Source of the DNA: Clostridia bacterium
GTDB lineage: Bacteria; Bacillota; Clostridia; Christensenellales; Aristaeellaceae
NCBI GenBank assembly: GCA_900759005.1
Contig: CAAEUQ010000180.1
Span: forward strand, 1-17,896
Reading direction: 5' to 3'
Length of the DNA stretch: 17,896 nt
How positions within the stretch are numbered: the first letter of the stretch is position 1; every line of letters starts with the position of its first letter. The notes beneath the pieces were generated by a model. The model saw nothing but the letters and a program-made list of their open reading frames with translations. It did no database searches and was not told the DNA's origin. Positions 1-8,158 of this stretch are shown here, one piece after another. The position numbers and the translations under genes were made by a program.

Positions 1-53
1 CCCCCGCCGTAAAATCAACCCCGCCTTTATTCTATGCGCGTTTGCAGCCGGAT

Positions 54-82
54 TTGACGAATTCGCGCGCGCGATGTATAAT
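54..82 (+). promoter_or_regulatory. Sigma-A type promoter of rnr
   Basis: A TTGACG -35 box at 54-59 and a perfect TATAAT -10 box at 77-82 are separated by the ideal 17 bases. Transcription would begin near base 89 and leave an untranslated leader of about 60 bases before the rnr start. A short inverted repeat (GTATT/AATAC) lies early in the leader but is too weak to call a regulatory structure. Confidence 0.8.
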
Positions 83-150
83 AGGTATTGCCCATTGCCA
101 TATTGAATACGGAAGTTTCCATCCGAATCGACCTATAGAGGAAGGAATTC

Positions 151-2244
151 ATGAATCAAGACTGGGAAAACGAAATACTGAAACTGCTTTCCGAATCGGG
201 TAAGGCGCTCGATTCGTTTGAAATTGCGGAAAAAACGAACCTCGATATGCGCGCGCTTCAGCCCGTTCTGAACGCGCTCGCCGCTTCGGGGCAAGCTGCG
301 CTGACCAAAAAGGGCAAATATGCGCTGCCGGAAACACTCGGTCTCGTCCGCGCAAAGGCGAATGCGCTGCGAAACGGAACGCCGATTGCCGAACCAATGA
401 ACGGCGGCGAAACGATGCGCGTGCGCGTCGGCGGCTTCCTGCGCTGTCTTCCGGGCGACACGATTCTGATTCGTCCGGACGGCGAGGAATGCGATTTGAT
501 CGCAATCGCGGAGCGCGGCATGAAAACGCTGTCCGCGTTCGTGTCCGTGCGCTATCGGCAAATGCGCGCTGCAAAGAAAGCGCGGCGCGGGCGGCGCGAA
601 ATGCCGGCAGTGCGCATTCTGACCGGCGTCGCGTGCGACCGGAGAATCGCCTGCCCGATCGAGATTGCGGATACCGAGCTGCCCGTTGCGAACGACGCGC
701 TGGCTTTGCTCGCAATCGACCGCTATCCCGAGGGCGACCGCCCGATTTTCGCGCACATTGAGCGCATACTGGGCGATGAAAGCGATGTTCGTGCGCGGCT
801 GAACACCATTTCCGAAGCGCACGGCTTCTTTCCGCAATCGCCCGAATGCGATTTTCCGGAGGATCCGACCGATTTTTCCGGACGCGAGGATCTGCGCAAA
901 ACGCCGATTTTCACAATTGACGGCGCTTTTTCCAAAGATTTCGACGACGCTATCTCACTTTTGCGCAATTCCGAGGGCAAATTCGTGCTCGGCGTGCATA
1001 TCGCAGACGTATCGAATTACGTCCTGCCCGGCTCGGAAATCGATCGCGACGCGTTTGCGCGCGGGACCTCGCTGTATTTGCCGGGGCTGACCGTTCCGAT
1101 GCTGCCGGAAGCGCTGTCAAACGGGCTGTGCTCGCTGCTGCCGGAGCGCGATCGACTGACGGTCAGTGTATTCATGACGATTGAAAACGGCGAAATCGTC
1201 GATTCCCGCGCGTGCGAATCCGTCATTCGCTCGTGCGCACGGCTCACTTACGACGGCGTAAACCGCTTTTTCGAGGGCGATGACGCAGCTGTCCCCGAAT
1301 GCGTGCGCGAAATTCTGATCGAGATGCGCACATTGGCGAACGAAATGCGCGCGCGGCGAAACGCGTGCGGCGCGCTCGAACTGGATGTGCCCGAAGCTGG
1401 ATTCACATTGGACGAAGCCAATTTCCCGACGGAGCTTTACTGCACCGATCGCGGCGAATCCGAGCGCCTGATCGAAACGTTCATGCTCGCGGCGAATGAA
1501 ACCGTCGCTCGAATGGCGCGTCTGAGAGATGTTCCGCTGGTATACCGTGTGCATGAATCGCCGGATCCCGACCGTTTGAAAGCGCTGGGCGCATTTCTGA
1601 CGCAGCTGGGCGTGCCCTTTCATTTGAGCGCGCACCCGGAACCGATCGAGCTTCAGCGCATTCTTGATGCGACGCGCGATCACCCGGCGGCGGACGCGAT
1701 TCAGCGCACACTCCTGCGCTCGCTTCAGCGCGCGCGATACGATGCAAAGCCGCTCGGTCATTACGCGCTCGCAATGGAGGACTACTGTCATTTCACATCG
1801 CCGATTCGCCGCTATCCCGATCTCGTCGTACATCGCCAGTTGAAGCGTTTGCTGCGCGGCGAATCCGTTTCGAGCAAACGAATGCCCGAAATCGCGCGAC
1901 AAACCTCGGCGCGCGAACAGGAATCCGTGCTCGCCGAGCGCGAAGCGGACGATCTGCTCAAGGCATTCTTCATGCGGGACAAAATCGGGCGCAAATTTGA
2001 TGCGATCGTCTCCGGCGTGACCGGCTGGGGGCTGTACGTTACGCTCGAAAATACCGTCGAAGGGCTTGTGCCGATTTCCACGATGGACGATTACTATATT
2101 TTCGATCGCGATCGCGGGCTTCTGATCGCTGAAAATACGCGCAGCGTATTCCGAATGGGCGACCGCGTGCGCGTGCGGCTTGAATTTGTCGATATTCAGC
2201 GCGCGGAAATCGCATTCGAGCTCGTCCCGATGCGGCGAAAGTAA
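151..2244 (+). CDS. rnr: Ribonuclease R (RNB-family 3'-5' exoribonuclease)
   Basis: RNase R degrades structured RNA from the 3' end and works in mRNA, rRNA and tmRNA quality control in the cytoplasm. The 697-residue protein has the family order: an N-terminal winged-helix segment (about 1-60), a divergent cold-shock-like region, the RNB catalytic domain (about 245-570) and a C-terminal S1 domain (about 615-693). The catalytic aspartates are visible as D257, D263, D265 and D266 in IDGAFSKDFDDA, with the family spacing. HIADVSNYV (283-291) and HFTSPIRRYPDLVVHRQ (547-563) are further RNB signatures. The start at 151 is fixed by AGGAAGG a few bases upstream. The lysine-rich tail found in some RNase R proteins is absent. 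In many Bacillota rnr is followed by smpB; here it is followed directly by insertion-sequence debris. Confidence 0.95.
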   Translation: MNQDWENEILKLLSESGKALDSFEIAEKTNLDMRALQPVLNALAASGQAALTKKGKYALPETLGLVRAKANALRNGTPIAEPMNGGETMRVRVGGFLRCLPGDTILIRPDGEECDLIAIAERGMKTLSAFVSVRYRQMRAAKKARRGRREMPAVRILTGVACDRRIACPIEIADTELPVANDALALLAIDRYPEGDRPIFAHIERILGDESDVRARLNTISEAHGFFPQSPECDFPEDPTDFSGREDLRKTPIFTIDGAFSKDFDDAISLLRNSEGKFVLGVHIADVSNYVLPGSEIDRDAFARGTSLYLPGLTVPMLPEALSNGLCSLLPERDRLTVSVFMTIENGEIVDSRACESVIRSCARLTYDGVNRFFEGDDAAVPECVREILIEMRTLANEMRARRNACGALELDVPEAGFTLDEANFPTELYCTDRGESERLIETFMLAANETVARMARLRDVPLVYRVHESPDPDRLKALGAFLTQLGVPFHLSAHPEPIELQRILDATRDHPAADAIQRTLLRSLQRARYDAKPLGHYALAMEDYCHFTSPIRRYPDLVVHRQLKRLLRGESVSSKRMPEIARQTSAREQESVLAEREADDLLKAFFMRDKIGRKFDAIVSGVTGWGLYVTLENTVEGLVPISTMDDYYIFDRDRGLLIAENTRSVFRMGDRVRVRLEFVDIQRAEIAFELVPMRRK

Positions 2245-2265
2245 ATCGCTCCCCCTGATTTTGGA

Positions 2266-2283
2266 CTGTTCCCCAAGGAACAG
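2266..2283. repeat. Perfect inverted repeat behind rnr
   Basis: CTGTTCC and GGAACAG form a 7-bp stem with a 4-base loop. No T-run follows on either strand, so it is a poor intrinsic terminator. It sits between the transposase stop codon and the presumed IS end, so it is most likely part of the IS terminal region. Confidence 0.5.
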
Positions 2284-2322
2284 ACAGAAAAAGAAAAAGC
2301 TCTGTTGAAGAACAAAACCATT

Positions 2323-2544
2323 TTAAGCGGTCTTGCCCCGAATTTCAAGCGGGGTAAGGCCATTTTTGAGCGAAATACGCTCAAAAATGTAGAAATGGAT
2401 GTACTCGGCAACGAGCTGTTCCACCTCGGCGCGCGAGGAGAAGCGGGCGCGGTACAGACATTCCGTTTTCAATGTACCGAAGAAATTTTCCATCGCCGCG
2501 TTATCGTAGGGACATCCGGGGCTGGACATCGACGGTGAAACGTG
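2323..2544 (-). pseudogene. IS3-family transposase (OrfB), C-terminal fragment
   Basis: The minus strand encodes the last ~73 residues of an IS3 OrfB integrase-type transposase. GCPYDNAAMENFFGTLKTE contains the third acidic residue (E) of the DDE catalytic triad, and the segment ending in ISLKNGLTPLEIR is the typical OrfB C-terminus. The reading frame stays open upstream to 2631, but family resemblance stops at about 2544. Beyond that the plus strand makes sense as MATE transporter sequence. The two other DDE aspartates and the OrfA part are gone, so the fragment cannot be active. The intact stop codon at 2323-2325 and lack of internal stops suggest fairly recent truncation. Confidence 0.85.
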
Positions 2545-2545
2545 T

Positions 2546-3660
2546 AAGGGGCGCGGCGACACAGCATCGCTCCGAAGCGGAATCGCGCACGCGTTTGTGC
2601 TGATCATGGGGATCACTCTGGCAATCAACATCGCTGTTTTTGTATTGCGAAATCCAATTCTGGCGTTTCTTCGCGTCCCACAGGCGGTTTGCCCGGCATT
2701 TCCGAATATCTGCGCATCATTTTCCGGGGATTGCCGGCAACCGCCTTATACAATTTCTTCTCGTGTCTTTTGCGCGCACTTGGAAATTCCGCTACACCAC
2801 TGTTATTTCTCGCGCTCTCCGCAGGCATGAACGTCAGGCTGGATTTGCTGTTCTTTCTGGGATTCCATCGGGGCATCGCAGGTGCAGCATGGGCGACAGT
2901 TGCTTCGCAGATCGTATCCGGCGTCGGGCTCATGATTTACCGCATTGCAAAATGCAACGATATTCTTCCGAAACGAAATGATTTTCGTTTCAGCCGCCGG
3001 ATTCTTTCGGAGATTCTGAATCTTTCTTCGCCGACCTGCGCTCAGCAATCGGTAATGAACTTCGGAATTCTGATGGTTCAGGGGCTGGTCAACAGCTTCG
3101 GCCCCACGATTATGGCTGCGTTTGCGGCGGCAGTGAAAATCGATACGTTCGCCTATCTGCCGGTGCAGGATTTCGGAAACGCCTATTCGACATTCGCCGC
3201 GCAAAACTTCGGCGCAGGAAATGAATCGCACATTCGCGAGGGCACGCGTAAGGCATTTCTGATCGGCATTGCGTTCAGCACGGTGCTTTCAATATTGGTC
3301 GTCGCGTTTGCCGAAACGCTGATGAGCACTTTCGTGGAGCCGACGGCGACCGCAATCATTGCGGCAGGCGCGCGGTATTTGCGCATTGAGGGCACGTTTT
3401 ACGCGGGCGTCGGCTGTCTTTTCCTGCTGTACGGCTATTTCCGCGCGATTCAGAAGCCGATGGTCTGCGTGGTGCTCACGGTAATTTCGCTGGGAACGCG
3501 CATCGCGCTGGCATACGTGCTTTCGGCGTTCTGCGGCGAAACGGGTGTTTGGGCGGCGATTCCAATCGGCTGGGCGCTCGCGGATGCGGCGGGACTGATT
3601 CTAATGAAGCGTTCCGGCAAAAAACAGGGGCGTTCGCATGAACGTCCCTGCATCGATTAA
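2546..3660 (+). pseudogene. MATE-family multidrug/sodium efflux transporter, truncated and frameshifted
   Basis: About 370 residues of a polytopic MATE transporter can be read, against about 450 in intact members. Roughly the first 90 residues (transmembrane helices 1-2) and the start region are missing and replaced by the IS3 remnant. Recognisable sequence starts at GRGDTASLRSGIAHAF in frame 2 and continues to RVPQAV near 2689. It then resumes one frame over at LPGISEYLRIIFRGLP. The break is explained by loss of one T in the run at 2688-2690 (GTTTG where GTTTTG would keep the frame). Downstream, LRALGNSATPLLF, GIAGAAWATVASQI and AAQNFGAGN are typical MATE motifs. The last dozen codons coincide with the terminator of the convergent operon. 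It cannot make a full transporter. An internal start at 2689 could at best give a 323-residue fragment. Confidence 0.85.
3621..3650 (-). terminator. Intrinsic terminator of the sugar operon
   Basis: On the minus strand, a stem of 11 base pairs (CAGGGACGTTC/GAACGCCCCTG, one G-U pair) closes a four-base ATGC loop and is followed by six Ts (3619-3624 region). It begins seven bases after the glycosidase stop codon, which is ideal placement. The same DNA encodes the last residues of the MATE pseudogene on the plus strand. In the plus direction no immediate T-run follows the stem. Confidence 0.85.
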
Positions 3661-5942
3661 ACTCTTTTAGCGCGGAAGGCGCGTAGATCGTAAGGTGCAA
3701 ATTCCGTGCTGACCGCGTTTTTCCATTCGTCGCCGAGCTTTCTGCCGAGGAGATCTTCTTCCTCAAACGTCCAGCCCTGCGCGCAAATCGTACCGGACTG
3801 CGCGGCGGATTTCAGATTCTGAATGTGAAGGAGTACGCCGTTTTTTTCGGGATAAACGCCGGTGAGTCGCAGCCCTTCGCTCAGCGTAAACGGAATCTCG
3901 ATCGGCGTTTCGCCGTTCGGATTTGCTGCCAGCGCACACGCGCGCGCATAAGCGGAATCGACCGCATTCGCGTTTTCGGAGAACACGTCGAACTCGAACG
4001 CCATATCGCCCTCGATCCATTGTGGGAAATTCGTGCCCCACATATTGTTGAACAGGCAGAAGCGCATTTCCGGCGCGTGCGGCTCATATTCGGCGCGGAA
4101 TTTGTGAACGCCGTTTTCGCCGAGGCTGACCAGCGGCGCATCGTGGCTGACAATAGCGATCATCGCGCGATCGTCCGACGCGGCAGCGAAATGCTCCAGC
4201 GCATAGAACGCGTGATTGGCATTGCGGGCAATATCCGTTTCCGGACGCAGCACGCTTCCGGTCTTGTTGATGAAATACGCGGGGTTTTTCGCGCCGAGCG
4301 GCATACAGAGCGCGCCGCTTTCGATATAGGGCGTCGCTTTTTTGCTCTTCAGCTCCACGCGGATATGGACGGGTGCATCCGTATCCGGAACGGTGACATA
4401 GAGATTCACCGTCTCGGCGTCGCCCAATCGTTCGCCTGCGGACGCGCGATAGACAAACTGGACGGTTCTGCCGTTTTGCCTGCAGGAAACGAATTCAGGC
4501 ACACGAACGGCATGGGCGCATTCCGGATAATTGATTCGTCCGTTATCGAAAATACCCCAATCAGAGAACCGATGCGCATATGCGCGCAGGTATTCAGTCA
4601 TATCGTCCGCGCCAAATCGATCGTAGCGATACGAGAACACGCTGGTTTCGCCGCGCTCGGAAAGCAGTTCGCAGCCACGAACGAGATCGGTCAGCGCGTG
4701 AATTTTTCCGGTATCCGCCGAAAATCTGAGCGCATAACGCGCGCCGGAAAGCGTCTGTTCGCCGGAAAGCGTTTCGCCGCCTTCGAATTTGAATTCAGCG
4801 GGCAGCCGAATACCCAGCCGCTTTTCCGCTTCTTCGCACGCGGCGGTCGCTTTCTCCGCTCGCTCGATCTGTTCGCGCCATGATTCCTCCATACGCGCGC
4901 ATTTTTCGCTCGTTTTGCGGTATTCGTCAAACGATTCGTAATCCGGAATCGCGCCGAGCCATATTTTTACATCCAGTCCCCATGTATGCTCCGCATAGAG
5001 CGCCATCGCGTCGTATGCACGCGCGACCGCCTTTCTCAGTTCGGGATCGTCCGGATGCGAAAGCCATGCGCGCTGAACGCGATTGAGACGCGCGCGAAGT
5101 CTTCGGATCTGCGCGCTTTCGCGCGGATAGCTTGCCGTGCCGTGAATCCACGTATCGGCAAGATCGCTTTTTACGATCGGCAGATCGGACAAATCCTCAT
5201 TCTTCAGTGCATTCCACATATCGTCGAGCGTTCCGCAGACGATTTCAGCCTCCGGAAAGCGCGCGTGCAGCCGTTCGTAATCGCTTTTTACGATTTCCGC
5301 GGACTGCGGGCCGGAATTGTCGTTGGTATTCATCAGCGCCATCCACGTATCAAACCGCCAGTTCTCCGGCGGGAAAAGCCCCGTGCCGTAGCCCGAATTG
5401 TACATCGTCAGCACGCGCTTGCCGGACGGCGCTTCCCACCAGAATATTTCCGGAAGCGACGGCGGCATTGCAAATTCATTGCAGCCGAGATGCAGCAGCC
5501 GAACGCCTGCGTCCGCGAGCATTTCCGCGAGAAACCTGCCGTGACCGGGCACGTCTGTCATTTTTGCGGCGCGTTTGAGCGGCAAATGATACCGTTCTGA
5601 AAGCTCCTTTGCGTTTTTCAGTCCCCACAGCGCGTCCTCTACGCCGCAAAAATCATAATGCGAGGTATACGGCAGCGCGTGCCATGCAAGCTGATTGCGT
5701 GCAATCAGCTCGTCGACCTTCTTCGCGTGCGCTTCGTCCGCGCGGTCGCGCATGGTTTTCAGCGGCCATGCGGGCATCGTCCAGACGTATTTGAGCGCGC
5801 CCATATCGCGCGTCGCATCGCAGGTTTCGGCGACGCGATCGAGCATTTTGCCGGCATAGTCGTCCAAAACCTCGCGCGAAAGCTTCGTAAAGCCAATATC
5901 AAAATGCGTTTTGAATACAAGAATGACCTTTTTAATTTGCAT
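3657..5942 (-). CDS. GH38-like glycoside hydrolase (DUF5054-type, alpha-mannosidase related)
   Basis: The 761-residue protein has no signal peptide, so it should act in the cytoplasm on imported sugar. Near the N-terminus, VFKTHFDIGF supplies the His-x-Asp pair (H13, D15) that binds zinc in GH38-type alpha-mannosidases, where family members read H-x-D within a similar strand. Other conserved-looking stretches are WHALPYTSHYDF (87-98), TDVPGHGRF (129-137) and DTWIHGTASYP (263-273). The overall pattern fits the DUF5054 family of GH38-like proteins. The start at 5942 is supported by GGAGTGA six bases upstream; that site overlaps the stop codon of the preceding PHP gene, so translation is probably coupled. 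The stop overlaps the convergent MATE stop by two bases (TTAA at 3657-3660). Substrate is unknown; an alpha-mannoside is the family-based guess. Confidence 0.8.
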   Translation of the reverse strand: MQIKKVILVFKTHFDIGFTKLSREVLDDYAGKMLDRVAETCDATRDMGALKYVWTMPAWPLKTMRDRADEAHAKKVDELIARNQLAWHALPYTSHYDFCGVEDALWGLKNAKELSERYHLPLKRAAKMTDVPGHGRFLAEMLADAGVRLLHLGCNEFAMPPSLPEIFWWEAPSGKRVLTMYNSGYGTGLFPPENWRFDTWMALMNTNDNSGPQSAEIVKSDYERLHARFPEAEIVCGTLDDMWNALKNEDLSDLPIVKSDLADTWIHGTASYPRESAQIRRLRARLNRVQRAWLSHPDDPELRKAVARAYDAMALYAEHTWGLDVKIWLGAIPDYESFDEYRKTSEKCARMEESWREQIERAEKATAACEEAEKRLGIRLPAEFKFEGGETLSGEQTLSGARYALRFSADTGKIHALTDLVRGCELLSERGETSVFSYRYDRFGADDMTEYLRAYAHRFSDWGIFDNGRINYPECAHAVRVPEFVSCRQNGRTVQFVYRASAGERLGDAETVNLYVTVPDTDAPVHIRVELKSKKATPYIESGALCMPLGAKNPAYFINKTGSVLRPETDIARNANHAFYALEHFAAASDDRAMIAIVSHDAPLVSLGENGVHKFRAEYEPHAPEMRFCLFNNMWGTNFPQWIEGDMAFEFDVFSENANAVDSAYARACALAANPNGETPIEIPFTLSEGLRLTGVYPEKNGVLLHIQNLKSAAQSGTICAQGWTFEEEDLLGRKLGDEWKNAVSTEFAPYDLRAFRAKRV

Positions 5943-5948
5943 AAGCGT

Positions 5949-7253
5949 TCACTCCATACCGAAATAAACCGGATTCGTAACCAGCACGCGCACCTCGGGC
6001 ACGCCCTTCGCGATTGCGCGCACGATTTCATAGCGCACGAATTTCGCGCTGCTATCTCGGAAACGCAGCGTCATTTCCCTGCCATTTTCCGGAACGGCGG
6101 TTTCCTTCGTCTGCCGATCCGTAATCGTGCGGACTTTATCGCCCGTGCGCAATCCGGTAAACTTCGCTTCAACCTCGGTATCGTTCGGAAGAGTATCACC
6201 GAGAATGCCCCTTCCTGCATGAACCTCGACGTCTGGCATTTCCGGCGCCATTTTCACATAACCGTGACCGCTGCGCAGTGCGAAGAGAATATCCTCCGGG
6301 CAGCGGGACATCGCGTATACGCACGTGCACGGAATGCCGGGCAGACTGTTCGGTCCCGGACGATGGAAATCGCTGCCGCCGGTTACGGGAATCTTCCTGC
6401 CTTCGCAAAGCTGGCGATGCCACCATTCGAGGCAGCGCGTATTCTCGTTTTCATGCATCATTGCGCCATTCCAGATTTCAATCGCGTCGTATGGCGCGAT
6501 ATCGAATCCCCATTTCCAGCCGCATTCAGGGCTGCAGAACGGATGGTTGAATACGATCATCGCGCCCGCCGCATGTGCTTCCTCGATCTGGGCACGCGCC
6601 TGTTCTGGCGTATTGACACAAAACGGATTCCTATACGGGCGCTTGATTCCGAGAAATCCCGAATGACCGTTGTAATGTGTCCATTCCGTGCCGGGCAGGA
6701 TGGTCATATCCGTCGGACGCGGCAGGCAATAATTCTCGGAATAGTTGTTATGATTGGTGATGAACGCGTAATCCAAATGCTGCTTGCGGCAAAGCTCGAC
6801 GAGTTCCTCGCTGGTCAGCACGCCGTCGGAGCCGGTGGTATGCATATGCGTATCCCCGCGAAAACGGCGCAGCGTCTTCATCGTGAATTCAATGCGGTAT
6901 TTCACCGTTACGCCCTCGGGCGCAATCTTATACGCGCCGACGATCACTTCCCACTTTCCGGGCGTAATCGGCACGGCGGCATAGCCCTGTGCGCTCTCAT
7001 AAGACGAAATGAAAATGTGCGTGCGATCGGAGCCGGACGCGCCGACATATTCGCCGTCCGCCGCCGTCAGCGCAAGATCGACGATGTTTCTCTCCTCATC
7101 GCAGACCACGCCGTCCTTTTCATATTGAACATGGCGGGGGTATTCATAATAGAAATCCATGCGCTCGGCATTTTCGGGCGCTTCGAAAGAAATGGTAAAA
7201 TATTTGTGCTCTTCATCCTTGGAAATAAAGCGCTCGAATTCGATTACCTGCAT
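5949..7253 (-). CDS. PHP-domain metallohydrolase, CehA/McbA type
   Basis: PHP-domain enzymes use a two- or three-metal centre to cleave phosphoesters or other esters. Counting from the upstream GTG at 7262 for reference, the motifs are HMH (139-141) in GDTHMHTTGSDG, THN near 169-172, H200, VFNHPF (237-242, H240) and GGSDFH (295-300). These are the usual metal ligands. The first ~130 residues form a separate beta-rich domain seen in CehA-like proteins, including GKWEVIVGAYKI. I chose ATG at 7253 (434 residues) over GTG at 7262 because AAGGAG (7262-7267) lies 8 bases before the ATG and would touch the GTG. The gene starts 5 bases after the permease stop and its ribosome site lies in the permease's last codons. 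No signal peptide is seen. In this operon it may remove a phosphate or ester decoration from an imported sugar, but the substrate is not shown by sequence. Confidence 0.85.
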   Translation of the reverse strand: MQVIEFERFISKDEEHKYFTISFEAPENAERMDFYYEYPRHVQYEKDGVVCDEERNIVDLALTAADGEYVGASGSDRTHIFISSYESAQGYAAVPITPGKWEVIVGAYKIAPEGVTVKYRIEFTMKTLRRFRGDTHMHTTGSDGVLTSEELVELCRKQHLDYAFITNHNNYSENYCLPRPTDMTILPGTEWTHYNGHSGFLGIKRPYRNPFCVNTPEQARAQIEEAHAAGAMIVFNHPFCSPECGWKWGFDIAPYDAIEIWNGAMMHENENTRCLEWWHRQLCEGRKIPVTGGSDFHRPGPNSLPGIPCTCVYAMSRCPEDILFALRSGHGYVKMAPEMPDVEVHAGRGILGDTLPNDTEVEAKFTGLRTGDKVRTITDRQTKETAVPENGREMTLRFRDSSAKFVRYEIVRAIAKGVPEVRVLVTNPVYFGME

Positions 7254-7258
7254 CTTTA

Positions 7259-8140
7259 TCACTCCTTGGTTGCGCCGAGGTTCAAACCCGACAGCAGGAA
7301 TTTCTGTGCGAATACGTAGATCAGCAGAAGCGGAGCGGCGGTAATGATGATCGCCGCCATGATCGCGTTATCCGGAATCTGCGCGGTGCCGGACGTGGAA
7401 TTGGTGGAAAGGATCATGGTTTTCAGCTTCAGCGGCAGCGTATACATCGACTCGTTCGTCAGAATTGCAGCCGGAATGGTGATACTGTTCCAGCGGCCGA
7501 CGTATTCCATAAAGAATACCGTCGCCAGACCCGGCAGCGAAATCGGCAGGAAGATGCCGGCAAAGATGCGCATTTCGCTCGCACCGTCGATACGCGCGGA
7601 TTCCGCGAGCGTAAAGCTGATGGATTCGAAATAGTTGCGCATCAGAAGAATGCTGAAGCCGGAAATCAGGCCGTTCAGAATCAGACCTGTATAGGTATTG
7701 ATCAATTTAAGCGACACATTCAGCTGATAGATCGAGATCATCGTAAGGTCGCCGGGAATCATCATGGTCAGCAGAATAAAGCTCGTAAGCACGCCCTTGA
7801 ACGGCAAATCGCGCTGAATGAGCACGTAGCCGGCGATACTTGAAAGCCCGACCTGGATCACGGTGCCGAGCGTCGTTACGAACAGCGAATTGAGGAACGG
7901 GCGCGCGAGCTTCGAAACTCTGAACACGTATTCAAAGCCCTCGATGCTGAATTCATGCCACCAGAGCTGAACGCCACTGCGCGATGCTTCGAGCGAGGTC
8001 GTCGTCGACACGACCAGCACGTTCCAGAGCGGCAGAAACATGATCACGCCAACGAACACGAGGAACAGCCACATGATGATTTTCTGAACGACATTCAGCT
8101 CGTTGCGATGCTTTACGCCGTGGATTTTCTGTTTGCCCAT
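7259..8140 (-). CDS. Carbohydrate ABC transporter permease, YtcP/LplC (MalG) type
   Basis: This 293-residue inner-membrane protein is one half of a sugar importer channel. It has about six hydrophobic helices, starting with IIMWLFLVFVGVIMFLPLW near residue 21. The ATPase-docking EAA loop is visible as ESARIDGASEMRIFAGIFLP around residues 193-212. FEYVFRVSKLARPFLNSLFV resembles the region before helix 2 of YtcP/LplC proteins. ATG at 8140 is preceded by AGGGAGAGG. The start lies 18 bases after the stop of the upstream permease. It would pair with that permease and a shared MsmX-type ATPase, because no ATPase gene is present in the locus. Confidence 0.92.
   Translation of the reverse strand: MGKQKIHGVKHRNELNVVQKIIMWLFLVFVGVIMFLPLWNVLVVSTTTSLEASRSGVQLWWHEFSIEGFEYVFRVSKLARPFLNSLFVTTLGTVIQVGLSSIAGYVLIQRDLPFKGVLTSFILLTMMIPGDLTMISIYQLNVSLKLINTYTGLILNGLISGFSILLMRNYFESISFTLAESARIDGASEMRIFAGIFLPISLPGLATVFFMEYVGRWNSITIPAAILTNESMYTLPLKLKTMILSTNSTSGTAQIPDNAIMAAIIITAAPLLLIYVFAQKFLLSGLNLGATKE
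7262..7267 (-). promoter_or_regulatory. Ribosome binding site deciding the PHP gene start
   Basis: AAGGAG on the minus strand forms the last two sense codons of the upstream permease gene and lies 8 bases from ATG 7253. It rules out the longer GTG start at 7262 and indicates translational coupling. Confidence 0.75.
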
Positions 8141-8158
8141 CGTTTTCCTCTCCCTTCA

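Larger units (their letters stand above)
2251..2545 (-). mobile_element. IS3-family insertion sequence, 3'-end remnant
   Basis: This segment holds the 3' end of an IS3-family transposase plus about 70 bases of downstream sequence that would contain one IS terminus. The probable terminus is at about 2251-2265, where the minus strand reads GTCCAAAATCAGGGGG, only about six bases beyond the rnr stop codon. Beside it is a perfect 7-bp inverted repeat (CTGTTCC/GGAACAG, 2266-2283). The other end and most of the transposase are missing, and the left boundary joins directly to a MATE transporter remnant near 2545. The exact terminus is inferred, because no second inverted-repeat copy or target-site duplication is present in the window. 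Confidence 0.75.

Noticed and set aside
89..150. Riboswitch or structured leader upstream of rnr
   Set aside because: Only about 60 bases with one weak 5-bp inverted repeat; no known riboswitch core was recognised.
1117..1902. 261-codon minus-strand open frame inside rnr
   Set aside because: Antisense shadow of the RNB domain, with arginine/histidine-rich composition and no motif.
2266..2283. Inverted repeat as a terminator for rnr
   Set aside because: No T-run follows in the plus direction, and it sits within the probable IS terminal region.
2305..2538. Plus-strand small open frame over the IS remnant
   Set aside because: The opposite strand encodes a clear transposase C-terminus, and this frame shows no resemblance to a known protein.
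2545..2631. Upstream extension of the transposase open frame
   Set aside because: The frame stays open by chance; residues there do not fit an IS3 integrase, and the plus strand reads as MATE transporter.
3825..4883. 352-codon plus-strand open frame opposite the glycosidase
   Set aside because: Shadow frame; the minus strand continues a single GH38-like protein through this whole stretch.
5658..7319. 553-codon plus-strand open frame across the glycosidase/PHP junction
   Set aside because: It spans two recognised minus-strand genes and their junction, has no family motif, and has no promoter or plausible ribosome site.
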